Positions 36,385-45,374 of a stretch of DNA of 64,000 bases are shown here, piece after piece. Position 1 is the stretch's first letter, and each line of letters starts with the position of its first letter. The stretch is from an uncultured Candidatus Melainabacteria bacterium (lineage in GTDB: Bacteria; Cyanobacteriota; Vampirovibrionia; Gastranaerophilales; Gastranaerophilaceae), in the NCBI GenBank assembly GCA_934692485.1, contig CAKUTX010000001.1, positions 248,001 through 312,000 on the forward strand, given 5' to 3'. The notes below the pieces were generated by a model. It searched no databases. It saw only the letters and a program-made list of their open reading frames with translations, and had not been told where the DNA came from. The position numbers and the translations under genes are program-made.

Positions 36385-37308
36385 TTAAACTTTCTTAACC
36401 AATGACCAAACGTTGCATTCTGTCCCAAAATTGTATTTTCCTCTCAAAAATGGTTTAAACATCGATTGAGAAATAAGTTCATATCGCATACAAAAACTAC
36501 TCAAGCATACAGGCTCATTTTTTATATTCAATGCCAAAAGTTTTTCTAACATCGGATAAATTTCTGTTTTAAAAGCACTTTTATCTTCATAAACATCTGT
36601 TGCCACAAGACTTATCAAAAGCCATTTTTTCTTTTTCATATTAATTCTTATTCTATTTATAACCAACTCTATATAATTTAAAATATGGTCAATATTATCG
36701 AAATTCTCGGACAAAATTAGCATCTTATTATCCGTTTTAGCAAACTTGCAACCTTCCAAATTTTTTATTGAAGCATAAAATATTTTAAAAGCTTCTTCTT
36801 CTTTTTCTTTTATTTCATTTTCGTCTTTTCCGCCCCAACAAGAATCTACGAGCATGTTTTGAGCCTTAAATTGTATTAATATCGCAACATTATTGCTTTT
36901 CTTAACCTTTTTTTCAACTTCTTTCTGCAATGATTTGTTAAATTCTATTTCCAGTTTATCTTGGCACTCTCTGATTAAAATATTCAAAGAATCAATTGTT
37001 CTGATAATATGGTACTTGAACTTTGCAAGAGCCACCACCAAAGCAATTGCCATAATATCAAACAACAAAAGCGAGCCGTCTAGAAACACACCACCAATAT
37101 TGACGTCCTGTTTATAAAACAATCTCATAAACGAAGTAATTAACTCGGCCAATGGTTTAACAAAATCAAACGCATTAACATTTATCAAATCTAAAAACCA
37201 ATACGTAGCTGTCAAAAACACGGTTATCATCAGCGCTATCTGCACTACAAATAATATATTAATTATAAATTTCAAAATCTTTGAAAATAGTTTATAAATA
37301 CTTATCAT
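36385..37308 (-). CDS. Membrane protein with a cytosolic mixed alpha/beta domain
   Basis: 307 aa, unassigned. Two or three N-terminal membrane segments (~10-40, ~58-95, around FIINILFVVQIALMITVFL and LLLFDIMAIALVVAL) precede a coiled coil (RECQDKLEIEFNKSLQKEVEKKVKK) and a ~170-residue soluble domain with alternating strands and helices (NNVAILIQFKAQNM, KMLILSENF, KWLLISLVATDVYE). The layout resembles membrane-bound nucleotidyl-cyclase or GGDEF-like sensors, but I see no catalytic signature. Its ATG overlaps the panC stop by 4 nt, so it belongs to the pantothenate operon. Confidence 0.7.
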   Translation of the reverse strand: MISIYKLFSKILKFIINILFVVQIALMITVFLTATYWFLDLINVNAFDFVKPLAELITSFMRLFYKQDVNIGGVFLDGSLLLFDIMAIALVVALAKFKYHIIRTIDSLNILIRECQDKLEIEFNKSLQKEVEKKVKKSNNVAILIQFKAQNMLVDSCWGGKDENEIKEKEEEAFKIFYASIKNLEGCKFAKTDNKMLILSENFDNIDHILNYIELVINRIRINMKKKKWLLISLVATDVYEDKSAFKTEIYPMLEKLLALNIKNEPVCLSSFCMRYELISQSMFKPFLRGKYNFGTECNVWSLVKKV

Positions 37309-38165
37309 ACATTACCTAACGCTATATTATCTATCAAACGAACATTTCCGATTTTTAAAGCAATGAATACAATTGTATTGTCATCTGCAACTTCTTTTTC
37401 TTCCAAATCATCAGCATCTCTAAATTCTAAATATTCAAGAGAATGATGTTCGTTCAAGTATGAATAAGCCGTTTCCGTCAATGCTTTTACATCAGTAATC
37501 CCTTTATCATAGCAAGCTTTTATATTAAACAAAATTTTACTAAGAGCTAAAGCTTCAACCTTATCAGCATCTGATAAATATTTATTTCTCGACGACAATG
37601 CCAATCCACTTTCCTCTCTCACGATAGGACAAGGAATTATTTGAACAGGAATATTCAAATCACGAACCATTTTTTTCAAAATTATTAATTGTTGTCTATC
37701 TTTTTCGCCAAAAAATGCAAAATCTGGCTGAACAATATTAAATAACTTATTTACAACGGTACAAACCCCATCGAAATGTCCAACACGAGATTTTCCACAA
37801 AGCTTATTTACATAGAAAAACGGAGGGATTACGTATGTCAAGAAATCATTTGACATAATATGACCTTCTCCGTACATTTCCTTTGGTGACGGTGCAAAAA
37901 CAATATCTACACCAGCATCTTCACATAATTTTTTATCTGCCTCAAGAGTTCTCGGATACTTATCCAAATCTTCACCAGGGCAAAATTGAATAGGATTTAC
38001 AAAAACAGATACGACTGTCCTGTCACATTTGCCAACACTTTTTTTTATAAGGCTCAAATGTCCATTATGCAAAGCGCCCATAGACGGCACCAAACCAACA
38101 GTCAAACCTTCTTTTTTCCATTCTTTAATCTTTTCTCTAACTTCAGCTATTGTATAAACTAACAT
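37305..38165 (-). CDS. panC: Pantoate-beta-alanine ligase
   Basis: 286 aa from MLVYTIAEV; AGAGAG lies upstream of this ATG. It condenses pantoate and beta-alanine with ATP to form pantothenate. Motifs: VPSMGALHNGHLSLI (ATP-binding, usually PTMGALHxGH; Ser replaces Thr), NPIQFCPGEDLDKYPR (usually NPxQF), FGEKDRQQL, and the KMSKS-like LALSSRN. Standard length. It lies 46 nt downstream of panB. Confidence 0.96.
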   Translation of the reverse strand: MLVYTIAEVREKIKEWKKEGLTVGLVPSMGALHNGHLSLIKKSVGKCDRTVVSVFVNPIQFCPGEDLDKYPRTLEADKKLCEDAGVDIVFAPSPKEMYGEGHIMSNDFLTYVIPPFFYVNKLCGKSRVGHFDGVCTVVNKLFNIVQPDFAFFGEKDRQQLIILKKMVRDLNIPVQIIPCPIVREESGLALSSRNKYLSDADKVEALALSKILFNIKACYDKGITDVKALTETAYSYLNEHHSLEYLEFRDADDLEEKEVADDNTIVFIALKIGNVRLIDNIALGNV

Positions 38166-38211
38166 AATATCACTCTCTTTCAACAAAAATTATAACATAT
38201 AAAAGCACAAA

Positions 38212-39012
38212 CTAAAATACTTCTTCTATTGAAGGAAATCTACCATTTTTCACATCATCATTATATTTTTTTGCACAATTATAAATTAATTCCTTCATAT
38301 CGCCATATTTTCTTGCGAATTTTGGTTTAAAATCAGAAAATTTTCCAAAGACATCGTCTGAAACCAACACTTGCGCGTCACAATATTTTCCTGCCCCACA
38401 TGAAATTGTCGGAACATCCAAGTTTTCAGTAATATATTTTGCGGCATCTTGCGGAACCATTTCCAAAACAATAGAAAATACACCAACTTTTTCAAGTTCT
38501 TTTGCCTGTCTTAAAATTTGTTCAGCCGCTTCCTGAGTTTTCCCCTGTATTTTGTAACCACCCAAAGTATTTAAAAACTGTGGTGTAAACCCTAAATGAC
38601 CCATTACGGGAATTCCAGTTTCAACTAATCTTTTAATCACACCCAAAATATATTCGCTATAACCTTCTATTTTTACAGCATTCGCACCTAATTTTATCAT
38701 TCTGCCGCAATTTTTTATTGCAGACGAAACATCAGTATGATAGCTCAAAAACGGCATATCAGTAACCACCAGCGCATGCGAAACACCTCTTGCCACAGCA
38801 CTGGTAAAAATTGCCATCTCATCGACTCCAATACTATGAGTAGTTTCGTATCCGAGAGCAACCATCGCCAAACTGTCACCAATCAAAACAATATCTATTC
38901 CAGCTTCATCAATGTATTTTGCTGTAGAATAGTCATACGCAGTTAAGACGGAGAATTTCTCTCCGTCATTTTTATACTTTTGAATAGTTTTAACAGTAAT
39001 TTTTTTAACCAT
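38212..39012 (-). CDS. panB: 3-methyl-2-oxobutanoate hydroxymethyltransferase
   Basis: 266 aa from MVKKITVKTI; the ATG overlaps the yvcK-like stop by one base (TAATG). It makes ketopantoate from ketoisovalerate and methylene-tetrahydrofolate, the first committed step to pantothenate. Motifs: LTAYDYSTAKYIDEAGID, the metal-binding GDSLAMV, DMPFLSY, GHLGFTPQ and GAGKYCDAQVLV. panE is not present in the window; the reductase step must be encoded elsewhere. Confidence 0.96.
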   Translation of the reverse strand: MVKKITVKTIQKYKNDGEKFSVLTAYDYSTAKYIDEAGIDIVLIGDSLAMVALGYETTHSIGVDEMAIFTSAVARGVSHALVVTDMPFLSYHTDVSSAIKNCGRMIKLGANAVKIEGYSEYILGVIKRLVETGIPVMGHLGFTPQFLNTLGGYKIQGKTQEAAEQILRQAKELEKVGVFSIVLEMVPQDAAKYITENLDVPTISCGAGKYCDAQVLVSDDVFGKFSDFKPKFARKYGDMKELIYNCAKKYNDDVKNGRFPSIEEVF

Positions 39013-40367
39013 TACACTGCGCAACCTTGTTTTTCAGAACTTTTATGTACAGAGTTTTTTACTCTTTCGCCTTTTTGTTCTTTTCTAAACCAATAGTAAA
39101 TAGCTCTTGCAACACGATTTGAACTGTGTCTTACCAAGCCTTCTTTGCTATCTTCAATAAGTTTACGAGAAACAAGTCTTATGCCCATTTTTCTTAAATT
39201 GTCTAAATCCATTTTTACAGGATAAGAACCTGACAATTGATATTTCTTAGCCAAATTAGAAGGCATAAAATCATTCACAAGAACAGCATCGATAATTTTT
39301 TTACTGCCAGCATGCTTAATAAGAGCATTTATGTGGTCTGTAACGCTGTAACCATCAGTTTCGCCTGGTTGAGTCATTATATTACAAACATAAATCTTTT
39401 TAGCTTTAGACACAGTAATTTCATGAGCAATTTCTTTAATCAAAAGGTTTGGAGTTACACTTGTATACAAACTTCCAGGCCCAAGAATAATTAATTCCGC
39501 ATCTCTTATTGCCTCAATTACATCAGGTAAAGCTCTGCAATTTTGAGGGTCAGTAAACAATCTTTTAATCTTGCCATGCGCTTCAGGGATATTTGATTCT
39601 CCGTGAATAACTCGACCATCTTCCATTTCTGCAACAAGTTTCATATCATCCAAAGTAGACGGTAAAACTCTGCCTCTGATGGACAATACATTTGATGACT
39701 CTTTTACTGCTCTGTACATATCACCGGTAATTGAACAAAGAGCAGTCAAGAACAAGTTTCCAAAACTATGGCCTTCCAAACCTTCACCAGTTTTGAAACG
39801 ATATTGGAATAATTTAGTAACCAAATCTTCATCATCAGCCAATGCTGCGATACAATTTCGAATATCTCCCGGAGGAAGAACACCCATTTCTTCACGCAAT
39901 CTGCCTGAGCTTCCGCCATCATCACCAACAGTAACAACTGCAGTAACGTTATTTGTAATATTTTTTATACCTCTCAACAACATAGAAAGACCTGTTCCGC
40001 CACCAACAGCAACAACTTTTGGCCCTCTATTTAATTTTCTTCTTCTATACAAATTTTCTAACAGAGAGTGATTGTTACCACCATCAATCATAGAAAGATT
40101 TGTCTTTTGCCAGCCTTTAAAGAAAACACCTGAACCTATCATTACAAAAGCAAATGCAAGCCATTCAGTAGAAAGGTTTTTAGCTACTTTTCTAATAAAT
40201 TCCATTGTATAAAAAACAGGCTTAATATCGAATAAAATCAATACTCCAAGAGTCATCAAAATCGCGCCCAAAAGAATTAGGGCAAACCATCTTTTCACCT
40301 GCAAACCTGGAACTAACCACATTACATCTTCTGGCAACTTAATATTTTTTCTAAAATTTTTTATCAC
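39012..40367 (-). CDS. YvcK/CofD-like gluconeogenesis factor with N-terminal membrane segments
   Basis: 451 aa from a GTG start with AGAAGG 6 nt upstream. Two hydrophobic segments (~28-50 and ~62-86) precede the conserved core: VVAVGGGTGLSMLLRGIK, the TVGDDGGSSGRLREE signature, PPGDIRNCIAAL, and LGPGSLYTSVTPNLLI. YvcK proteins bind UDP-sugars and balance carbon flow between central metabolism and cell-wall precursors. It heads an operon with panB, panC and the unassigned membrane gene. Confidence 0.9.
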   Translation of the reverse strand: MIKNFRKNIKLPEDVMWLVPGLQVKRWFALILLGAILMTLGVLILFDIKPVFYTMEFIRKVAKNLSTEWLAFAFVMIGSGVFFKGWQKTNLSMIDGGNNHSLLENLYRRRKLNRGPKVVAVGGGTGLSMLLRGIKNITNNVTAVVTVGDDGGSSGRLREEMGVLPPGDIRNCIAALADDEDLVTKLFQYRFKTGEGLEGHSFGNLFLTALCSITGDMYRAVKESSNVLSIRGRVLPSTLDDMKLVAEMEDGRVIHGESNIPEAHGKIKRLFTDPQNCRALPDVIEAIRDAELIILGPGSLYTSVTPNLLIKEIAHEITVSKAKKIYVCNIMTQPGETDGYSVTDHINALIKHAGSKKIIDAVLVNDFMPSNLAKKYQLSGSYPVKMDLDNLRKMGIRLVSRKLIEDSKEGLVRHSSNRVARAIYYWFRKEQKGERVKNSVHKSSEKQGCAV

Positions 40368-40380
40368 AATATACCTTCTT

Positions 40381-41175
40381 CTATTCTACCCAACCAGACA
40401 AACATGCATTTTTGTAATTTACCGGAACCGGTGTAATTACTTTATGAGCTTGTCTTATCAATTCTAACGAATTCGACAATCTGTTAGTAAAGTGAATTGT
40501 ATCTGCTTTAACAACGGTCTTTCCACCTTCAATGTTTGAAACTTGAGAAGTCGTTAACAGTTGTTTCAATCGTTGAATTTCTATATCTGTGTTTTCATTA
40601 TCGCGAGCAACAGTATTAACTGTTCCATCAACATTATACATCTTTTCTAAACAAACTTCGTGAGCAACAGGAATATTTACTAACTCACCAGTCTTTTCGG
40701 TAATTTCTCCTGATGCGCCGTAATAAACAAGCCATTCAGAACATTTTTTTATTGCTTTTGCCACAGAACACGCAAATGCAAAATCTGTCGCACATTTTTT
40801 ATACATTGCACCGTGCGGACGAACATGCTCTATTTCCAAATGCATAGTTTTAGCAAATGACATTAATGCACCTACCTGATAAACAACAATAGCTTCAATT
40901 TCGTCCTCTGATAAGTCCATATCACGATACCCAAAACCCTGAATATCATCAAACCCGACATGTGCACCAACTACGACATTTTTTTCTTTTGCTTTTAACA
41001 ATGCATTTCGAATTGTCAACGGATCGCCAGCATGAAACCCACACGAAATATTTACGGAGCTTGCATAATCCAGCAAATCAAATTCCGCATTATTCTTGTA
41101 AATACCAAAACTTTGAGCCAAGTCAATGTTAAAATCTATATTTTTAATCAATTTTTTTTCTAATGTTTCTTGCAT
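40381..41175 (-). CDS. pxpA: LamB/YcsF family protein (5-oxoprolinase subunit A-like)
   Basis: 264 aa from the second ATG, because the first lies directly on the GGAAAG ribosome site. Signatures: DFNIDLAQSFG (usually DLNCDLGE), SCGFHAGDP, GAHVGFDDIQGFGYRDM and RPHGAMYKK. The family opens 5-oxoproline to glutamate together with PxpB and PxpC. Those partners are not adjacent, and Asn-Ile-Asp replaces Asn-Cys-Asp near the N-terminus, so activity alone is unproven. It sits 13 nt upstream of the yvcK-like gene and is probably co-transcribed with it. Confidence 0.85.
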   Translation of the reverse strand: MQETLEKKLIKNIDFNIDLAQSFGIYKNNAEFDLLDYASSVNISCGFHAGDPLTIRNALLKAKEKNVVVGAHVGFDDIQGFGYRDMDLSEDEIEAIVVYQVGALMSFAKTMHLEIEHVRPHGAMYKKCATDFAFACSVAKAIKKCSEWLVYYGASGEITEKTGELVNIPVAHEVCLEKMYNVDGTVNTVARDNENTDIEIQRLKQLLTTSQVSNIEGGKTVVKADTIHFTNRLSNSLELIRQAHKVITPVPVNYKNACLSGWVE

Positions 41176-41286
41176 AATCATCTTTCCTATATAATAAGAT
41201 AATTATACCTGATAAAAAATTAATTACCAATATCTTTACATAATATTAATTAGGAAAACAAAAAGCCCACAATTACATTGTAAAAA

Positions 41287-41319
41287 AATGGCGAGAGTCC
41301 CTAAAGAACCATCGCCATT
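41287..41319 (-). terminator. Terminator of the 41345-42130 gene
   Basis: On the minus strand AATGGCGA ... TCGCCATT followed by a T7 run. Confidence 0.85.
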
Positions 41320-41344
41320 ATTATTTTCTTTCTTCAATATTCTA

Positions 41345-42130
41345 TTATTCTTCCCATTTTAATCCTTCACGAAGTTTTGCAAAAACTTCTTTTTTGGCTT
41401 CTGCATATCCGTGGTCTCCAGGATGAGCAGGAGTTACAAATGTCGGCATATCAATACACTCATTGGTTTTAAGCACTTTTTTATTTTTGTCATATGTCAC
41501 AGATTTATGATAAAAATAATCATCTTTAGTTACGTACGTTGATACCATTACCCCTCCATCTCTAACAGGAACTCTTTTAATTTCTGTTTTTGTTCCGTTC
41601 GGTGCAATTTTATAAGCATAGTGACCATCTGAATACTTAGTTGATATAGGCTCCAATCCTTGAGACAAATCCGGTGCCTTTGGCTCAGCACTTGGAACTT
41701 GTTTTTCAGTTGCTTCCGGTGCTTTAGTATCAGCATTCGGAACCTCAGCTGCTTTTTCCGGTGCCTTTGGCTCAGCATTTGGGGTAGAGTTACCAACTTT
41801 CTCGCCTGATTTTTCCGCACCTTCACTTAACGATTTGCTTGCAGAACCAGCACTTTCACCAGTTTCTTTTGCTCCTTTTGTTCCTTTCTCGGCTGCTTTT
41901 TCTGCACCACCTAAAAATTCTTGAATTCCTTTGCCTAATTTCCCCTTATATCCGAGAACTCCTAAGCCGATTACGGCAGCTAAGGCTGTTGCTCCTATCA
42001 TATATTTTGCTGCATTTGATTTTTCTTCATCAACTTCTGGATTTGAAGTAAAACTTTGTGATGATTTTAAATTTGTTTTTGCCACCTGCCTATTGCTTAC
42101 ATGGCCAATTCCAACTGCTTCTATTGACAT
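41345..42130 (-). CDS. Lineage-specific single-pass membrane protein with Ala/Glu/Pro repeats
   Basis: 261 aa, unassigned. Order: a Ser/Asn-rich head with SFTSNP (~29-34); one membrane helix (KYMIGATALAAVIGLGVLGYKG, ~42-63); a low-complexity region of Ala, Glu, Lys and Gly with near-repeats of the type NAEPKAPE / NADTKAPE / SAEPKAPD (~118-155); and a ~100-residue C-terminal domain rich in Lys, Tyr and Asp. No catalytic motif is evident. Promoter and leader are duplicates of those before the 28863-29669 gene. Confidence 0.65.
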   Translation of the reverse strand: MSIEAVGIGHVSNRQVAKTNLKSSQSFTSNPEVDEEKSNAAKYMIGATALAAVIGLGVLGYKGKLGKGIQEFLGGAEKAAEKGTKGAKETGESAGSASKSLSEGAEKSGEKVGNSTPNAEPKAPEKAAEVPNADTKAPEATEKQVPSAEPKAPDLSQGLEPISTKYSDGHYAYKIAPNGTKTEIKRVPVRDGGVMVSTYVTKDDYFYHKSVTYDKNKKVLKTNECIDMPTFVTPAHPGDHGYAEAKKEVFAKLREGLKWEE

Positions 42131-42150
42131 TACTACACCTTTCTTTTTAG

Positions 42151-42286
42151 TTACCTACATATTTATTAAAACAAAAAGGTGAAAAACATTGCTAGTCCGC
42201 CCCGCCCAGCATAGCATAGCATAGCATAGAGGCATTATGACAGAGTTTCAGGCTATTTTAAACTCATCTTTACATTTCGTTACATA
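42151..42286 (-). promoter_or_regulatory. Duplicated promoter/5'UTR module, copy 2 (CATAG x4)
   Basis: The same order as copy 1: ATGTAA-CGAA-ATGTAA direct repeat (~42285-42268), -35 TTTAAA (42262-42257), 17-nt spacer, -10 CATAAT (42239-42234), four pentamers (42229-42210), and the TGTTTTAATAAATATGT leader motif with GGTAA (42173-42151) 20 nt before the ATG. Confidence 0.75.
42210..42229. repeat. Pentanucleotide tandem repeat, (CATAG)4
   Basis: Four perfect CATAG units at the predicted transcription start; the homologous site has five. Confidence 0.95.
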
Positions 42287-42298
42287 CCGTTGTAAAGC

Positions 42299-42928
42299 TT
42301 ATGCTCTATAAACATCCTCTATTTGCAAAAACATATACTGCTTTGTATAATAAGCCAATTGAGCAACAGATTTTTTATCGAAATCTTTCAAATTAAAACA
42401 GAATTTAAACTTGTTTGAACCCTCTTTATAATTTTTGCCAAAAAATAAATATAAATAACCATTGGTCAAAACATAACATTCACCAAGAAAATATGTTTTA
42501 TCCATCAATTCATCAATACAAGCACCCTGAATTCTATTGTCATGGTATATATTTTTCTTTAAATCAACAGCTGATTCTGAGAAATTTTCATATTTTATAT
42601 ACATAGAACGCTTGCACAAATGGCTATTATCCCATTTTTTTGTTACATAATCCGGCAGAAAACTCTGACGTTTTGAAAACACCCTGAACTCGCGCATGTC
42701 ATAAGTGTTATAACCTAATACCTGAAAAAACGGAATAATTATCTTAGCTCGCTTAGTTTCCTCATCCAAAGAATTAAAATGAGCTAAAGATTCCCCGTTT
42801 TTAATAATAGCTAAATTCCTAGCAAGAACACGCTTATTTAGTTTATACACCAATCTCTTACTAAAAAGAAAAATAATGTACGAAAATAATAAAACAAATA
42901 TAAATAATAATAGCGCTAAAGAAACCAT
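42299..42928 (-). CDS. Membrane-anchored HsdR N-terminal-domain-like protein
   Basis: 209 aa. One N-terminal membrane helix (~2-23) is followed by a soluble domain resembling the type I restriction HSDR_N fold: AKIIIPFFQVLGYNTYDMREF (61-81), FLPDYV (Asp93 at the expected catalytic Asp), and CYVLTNGYLYLFFG near the end. The matching ExK of an active PD-(D/E)XK nuclease is not evident (MYIKYE at that place), so it may be inactive. No HsdM or HsdS is near. Function unknown; a membrane-bound nucleic-acid or nucleotide sensor is speculation. The shared promoter module ends 12 nt from its stop, so it is a separate unit. Confidence 0.65.
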   Translation of the reverse strand: MVSLALLLFIFVLLFSYIIFLFSKRLVYKLNKRVLARNLAIIKNGESLAHFNSLDEETKRAKIIIPFFQVLGYNTYDMREFRVFSKRQSFLPDYVTKKWDNSHLCKRSMYIKYENFSESAVDLKKNIYHDNRIQGACIDELMDKTYFLGECYVLTNGYLYLFFGKNYKEGSNKFKFCFNLKDFDKKSVAQLAYYTKQYMFLQIEDVYRA

Positions 42929-42999
42929 ACCTTCATTCTAACACTTTTTTACGATTTTTGCAACATTTTTTGAACAAATATTTATATAACTAATAAAAA

Positions 43000-43026
43000 A
43001 AGCCCCACCAACTATGGTAGGACTTT
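43000..43026 (-). terminator. Terminator of rpsT
   Basis: On the minus strand AGTCCTACCA and TGGTGGGGCT (10 bp, two G-U pairs), 4-nt loop, then a T7 run. Confidence 0.85.
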
Positions 43027-43046
43027 TTAAAGACATTTTAAGAAAA

Positions 43047-43316
43047 CTATTTAGCTTGTATTTTATTTACAGCCTTAGTTAATCTTGATTTTTTTCTTGC
43101 AGCTGTGTTTTTGTGCAAAATACCTTTTGAAACAGCTTTGTCACACAATTGGTATGTTTTTGACAATGCTGCATTTAAAGCATCTTTGTCCTCAGCTTTT
43201 GCAAGTTCTAGTACTTTCTTAACAGCTGTTTTGATTGAAGTTCTGAATGCTTGGTTTCTCAATCTGTTTCTTTCAGCTACTAATACTCTTTTTTTAGCAG
43301 ATTTAATATTTGCCAT
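43047..43316 (-). CDS. rpsT: Ribosomal protein S20
   Basis: 89 aa, normal length. Basic three-helix protein: MANIKSAKKRVLVAERNRLRN, then KGILHKNTAARKKSRLTKAVNKI. It binds 16S rRNA early in 30S assembly. AGAAAGG precedes the ATG. Monocistronic with its own terminator, as is usual for rpsT. Confidence 0.97.
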   Translation of the reverse strand: MANIKSAKKRVLVAERNRLRNQAFRTSIKTAVKKVLELAKAEDKDALNAALSKTYQLCDKAVSKGILHKNTAARKKSRLTKAVNKIQAK

Positions 43317-43606
43317 TTTTTTGCCTTTCTTTACTCTTACGTTCGGGAAATGACTCCGAACACATTTGAGGATGTGAGTACCATTATACTAAATAAAAAA
43401 ATATTTATTTGCAAGCCATGTATTAAATTATTTTAATAAAAATACTACATTTATAGCATAGAATTATTTTATCTGTTAAAATTTGTAACAATTATACACA
43501 AGAATTAGTTCTTAAGGATTATATTTTTTAACCATTTGTGGTATAAAATTTATATAAGTAAGAATTATATTATAAATAATTCGTTAGATAAGATATGGAG
43601 GCGCAG

Positions 43607-45325
43607 ATGTCAGTAGGACAATTCGTATTTATGTTACATAGCCATCTTCCTTATTACAGAAAAGCCGGTATGTGGCCTTTCGGGGAAGAAAACCTTTATG
43701 AATGTATGGCAGAAACATACATTCCGTTATTAAATGCTATTTCCGAGCTTTACGACGAAGGGATTAAGGCAAAATTGACAGTAGGTATTACACCAATTCT
43801 TGCAGAACAATTAAACGACCAACACCTTAAAGAAGGATTTGTTAAGTATGTTGATTCAAGAATTGCGCAAGTTTCTAAGGATTTGGACAGATACCCTGAC
43901 CCTAAAGTGCCTCATTCACAACATTTGAAATACTTGGCAAAATATTATTTTGATTGGTTCACAAATATCAAAGATTCATTTGTTAACAAATATGGCATGG
44001 ATTTGATTGCTCAATTCAAAAAATTCCAAGATTTGGGATGTATTGAGATTACAACATCAGGCGCAACACACGGATTTTCACCATTGTTGGCAACTGACAG
44101 CAATTTGAACGCTCAATTCAAAATTGGTTCAGACACAACAAAAAGATTATTTGGCAAAAAAGCTTGCGGATGTTGGCTTCCTGAATGCGCTTACAGACAA
44201 GGTTACGAATATGTAGGCAAAGACGGTAAAAAGCACTGGCGCCCTGCAATAGAAGTAACTCTTCAAAACAATGATATTGAATATTTCTTCACAGAATCAC
44301 ACGTAATTGAGGGTGGAAATTCTATCGGAAACAGACGTGTAATAGGTGTTTACGGAAATATCGAATACATTCCGCTTCCTGACAGACCAGCTACAGGATA
44401 TGATACATATTCTGCATATTGGTTGCCTGATGCTCAAGTTGCGGTTATGGGAAGAAACGAAAGAGCTGGCTACCAAGTTTGGTCAGCAGCAGACGGCTAC
44501 CCTGGGGATGGTGTATACAGAGAATTCCACAGAAAAGATGCTAAATCCGGAATGCATTACTGGAGAATAACTTCTCCTAAAACAGATTTGGGCGACAAAA
44601 TGCTCTATGATCCAGTATTAGCTCTTAATAAAGTTAATGAAAACTCTGACCACTACACAACATTGATTTACCACATGCTTAACGATTACAAAAAAGCAAC
44701 TGGCAAAGAAGGCTTGGTAATGGTATCATTTGATACCGAATTGTTTGGTCACTGGTGGTTTGAAGGGGTTGAATTCATTAAACAAGTTATCAAAAAATTC
44801 AATGCCTACCTTCCAGAAGTTGAAAGAATGACTGCAGGAGAATACGTTCATACACACGCTCCTAAAGAAGCTATACAAATTCCTGAAAGTTCTTGGGGAC
44901 AAGGCGGACATTTCTACGTATGGAACAATCATTTGACAGAATGGATGTGGCCTATTATTCATGCCTGCGAAAAACGTATTAACGCAATTGCTGACAAGTA
45001 CTCCGAAATTCCAGATAACAAATTGCTACACAGAGCGTTAAATCAAATGGCAAGAGAAAATTTATTGCTACAAAGCTCAGACTGGCCGTTCCTAATCACA
45101 ACTTGGCAAGCTAAAGACTACGCTACTGACAGATTTAGAGAACACGTTGACAGATTTGAAACTATCTGCGATATGATTGAAAGTGGCAATATTGATGAAG
45201 CAAAATTGAAAGAAATTGAGGATATTGATAATTGCTTCCCTACAATTGATTACAGAGTTTACCAATCAATTGAAGAAGGAGTAATTCCACAACAATCTAA
45301 AAAACTTGCTCCATTATATAAATAA
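43607..45325 (+). CDS. GH57 1,4-alpha-glucan branching enzyme (AmyC-like)
   Basis: 572 aa from the second ATG; GGAGG lies 6 nt upstream of it, inside the first in-frame codons of the longer version. N-terminal GH57 barrel: FVFMLHSHLPYY, SGATHGFSPLL, the nucleophile region CWLPECAY (Glu193) and the acid FDTELFGHWWFEG (Asp376). The C-terminal DUF1957 part has SSDWPFLITTWQAKDYATDRF. It introduces alpha-1,6 branches into glycogen in the cytosol. The catalytic set is complete. The ~290-nt gap before it contains no gene. Confidence 0.92.
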   Translation: MSVGQFVFMLHSHLPYYRKAGMWPFGEENLYECMAETYIPLLNAISELYDEGIKAKLTVGITPILAEQLNDQHLKEGFVKYVDSRIAQVSKDLDRYPDPKVPHSQHLKYLAKYYFDWFTNIKDSFVNKYGMDLIAQFKKFQDLGCIEITTSGATHGFSPLLATDSNLNAQFKIGSDTTKRLFGKKACGCWLPECAYRQGYEYVGKDGKKHWRPAIEVTLQNNDIEYFFTESHVIEGGNSIGNRRVIGVYGNIEYIPLPDRPATGYDTYSAYWLPDAQVAVMGRNERAGYQVWSAADGYPGDGVYREFHRKDAKSGMHYWRITSPKTDLGDKMLYDPVLALNKVNENSDHYTTLIYHMLNDYKKATGKEGLVMVSFDTELFGHWWFEGVEFIKQVIKKFNAYLPEVERMTAGEYVHTHAPKEAIQIPESSWGQGGHFYVWNNHLTEWMWPIIHACEKRINAIADKYSEIPDNKLLHRALNQMARENLLLQSSDWPFLITTWQAKDYATDRFREHVDRFETICDMIESGNIDEAKLKEIEDIDNCFPTIDYRVYQSIEEGVIPQQSKKLAPLYK

Positions 45326-45341
45326 GAAATAATCTAATAGA

Positions 45342-45374
45342 AAAAATGAGCTTCTAATTAAGAGGCTCATTTTT
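45342..45374. terminator. Bidirectional terminator
   Basis: AAAAATGAGC and GCTCATTTTT; the stop codon of the minus-strand gene lies in the loop. Confidence 0.85.
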
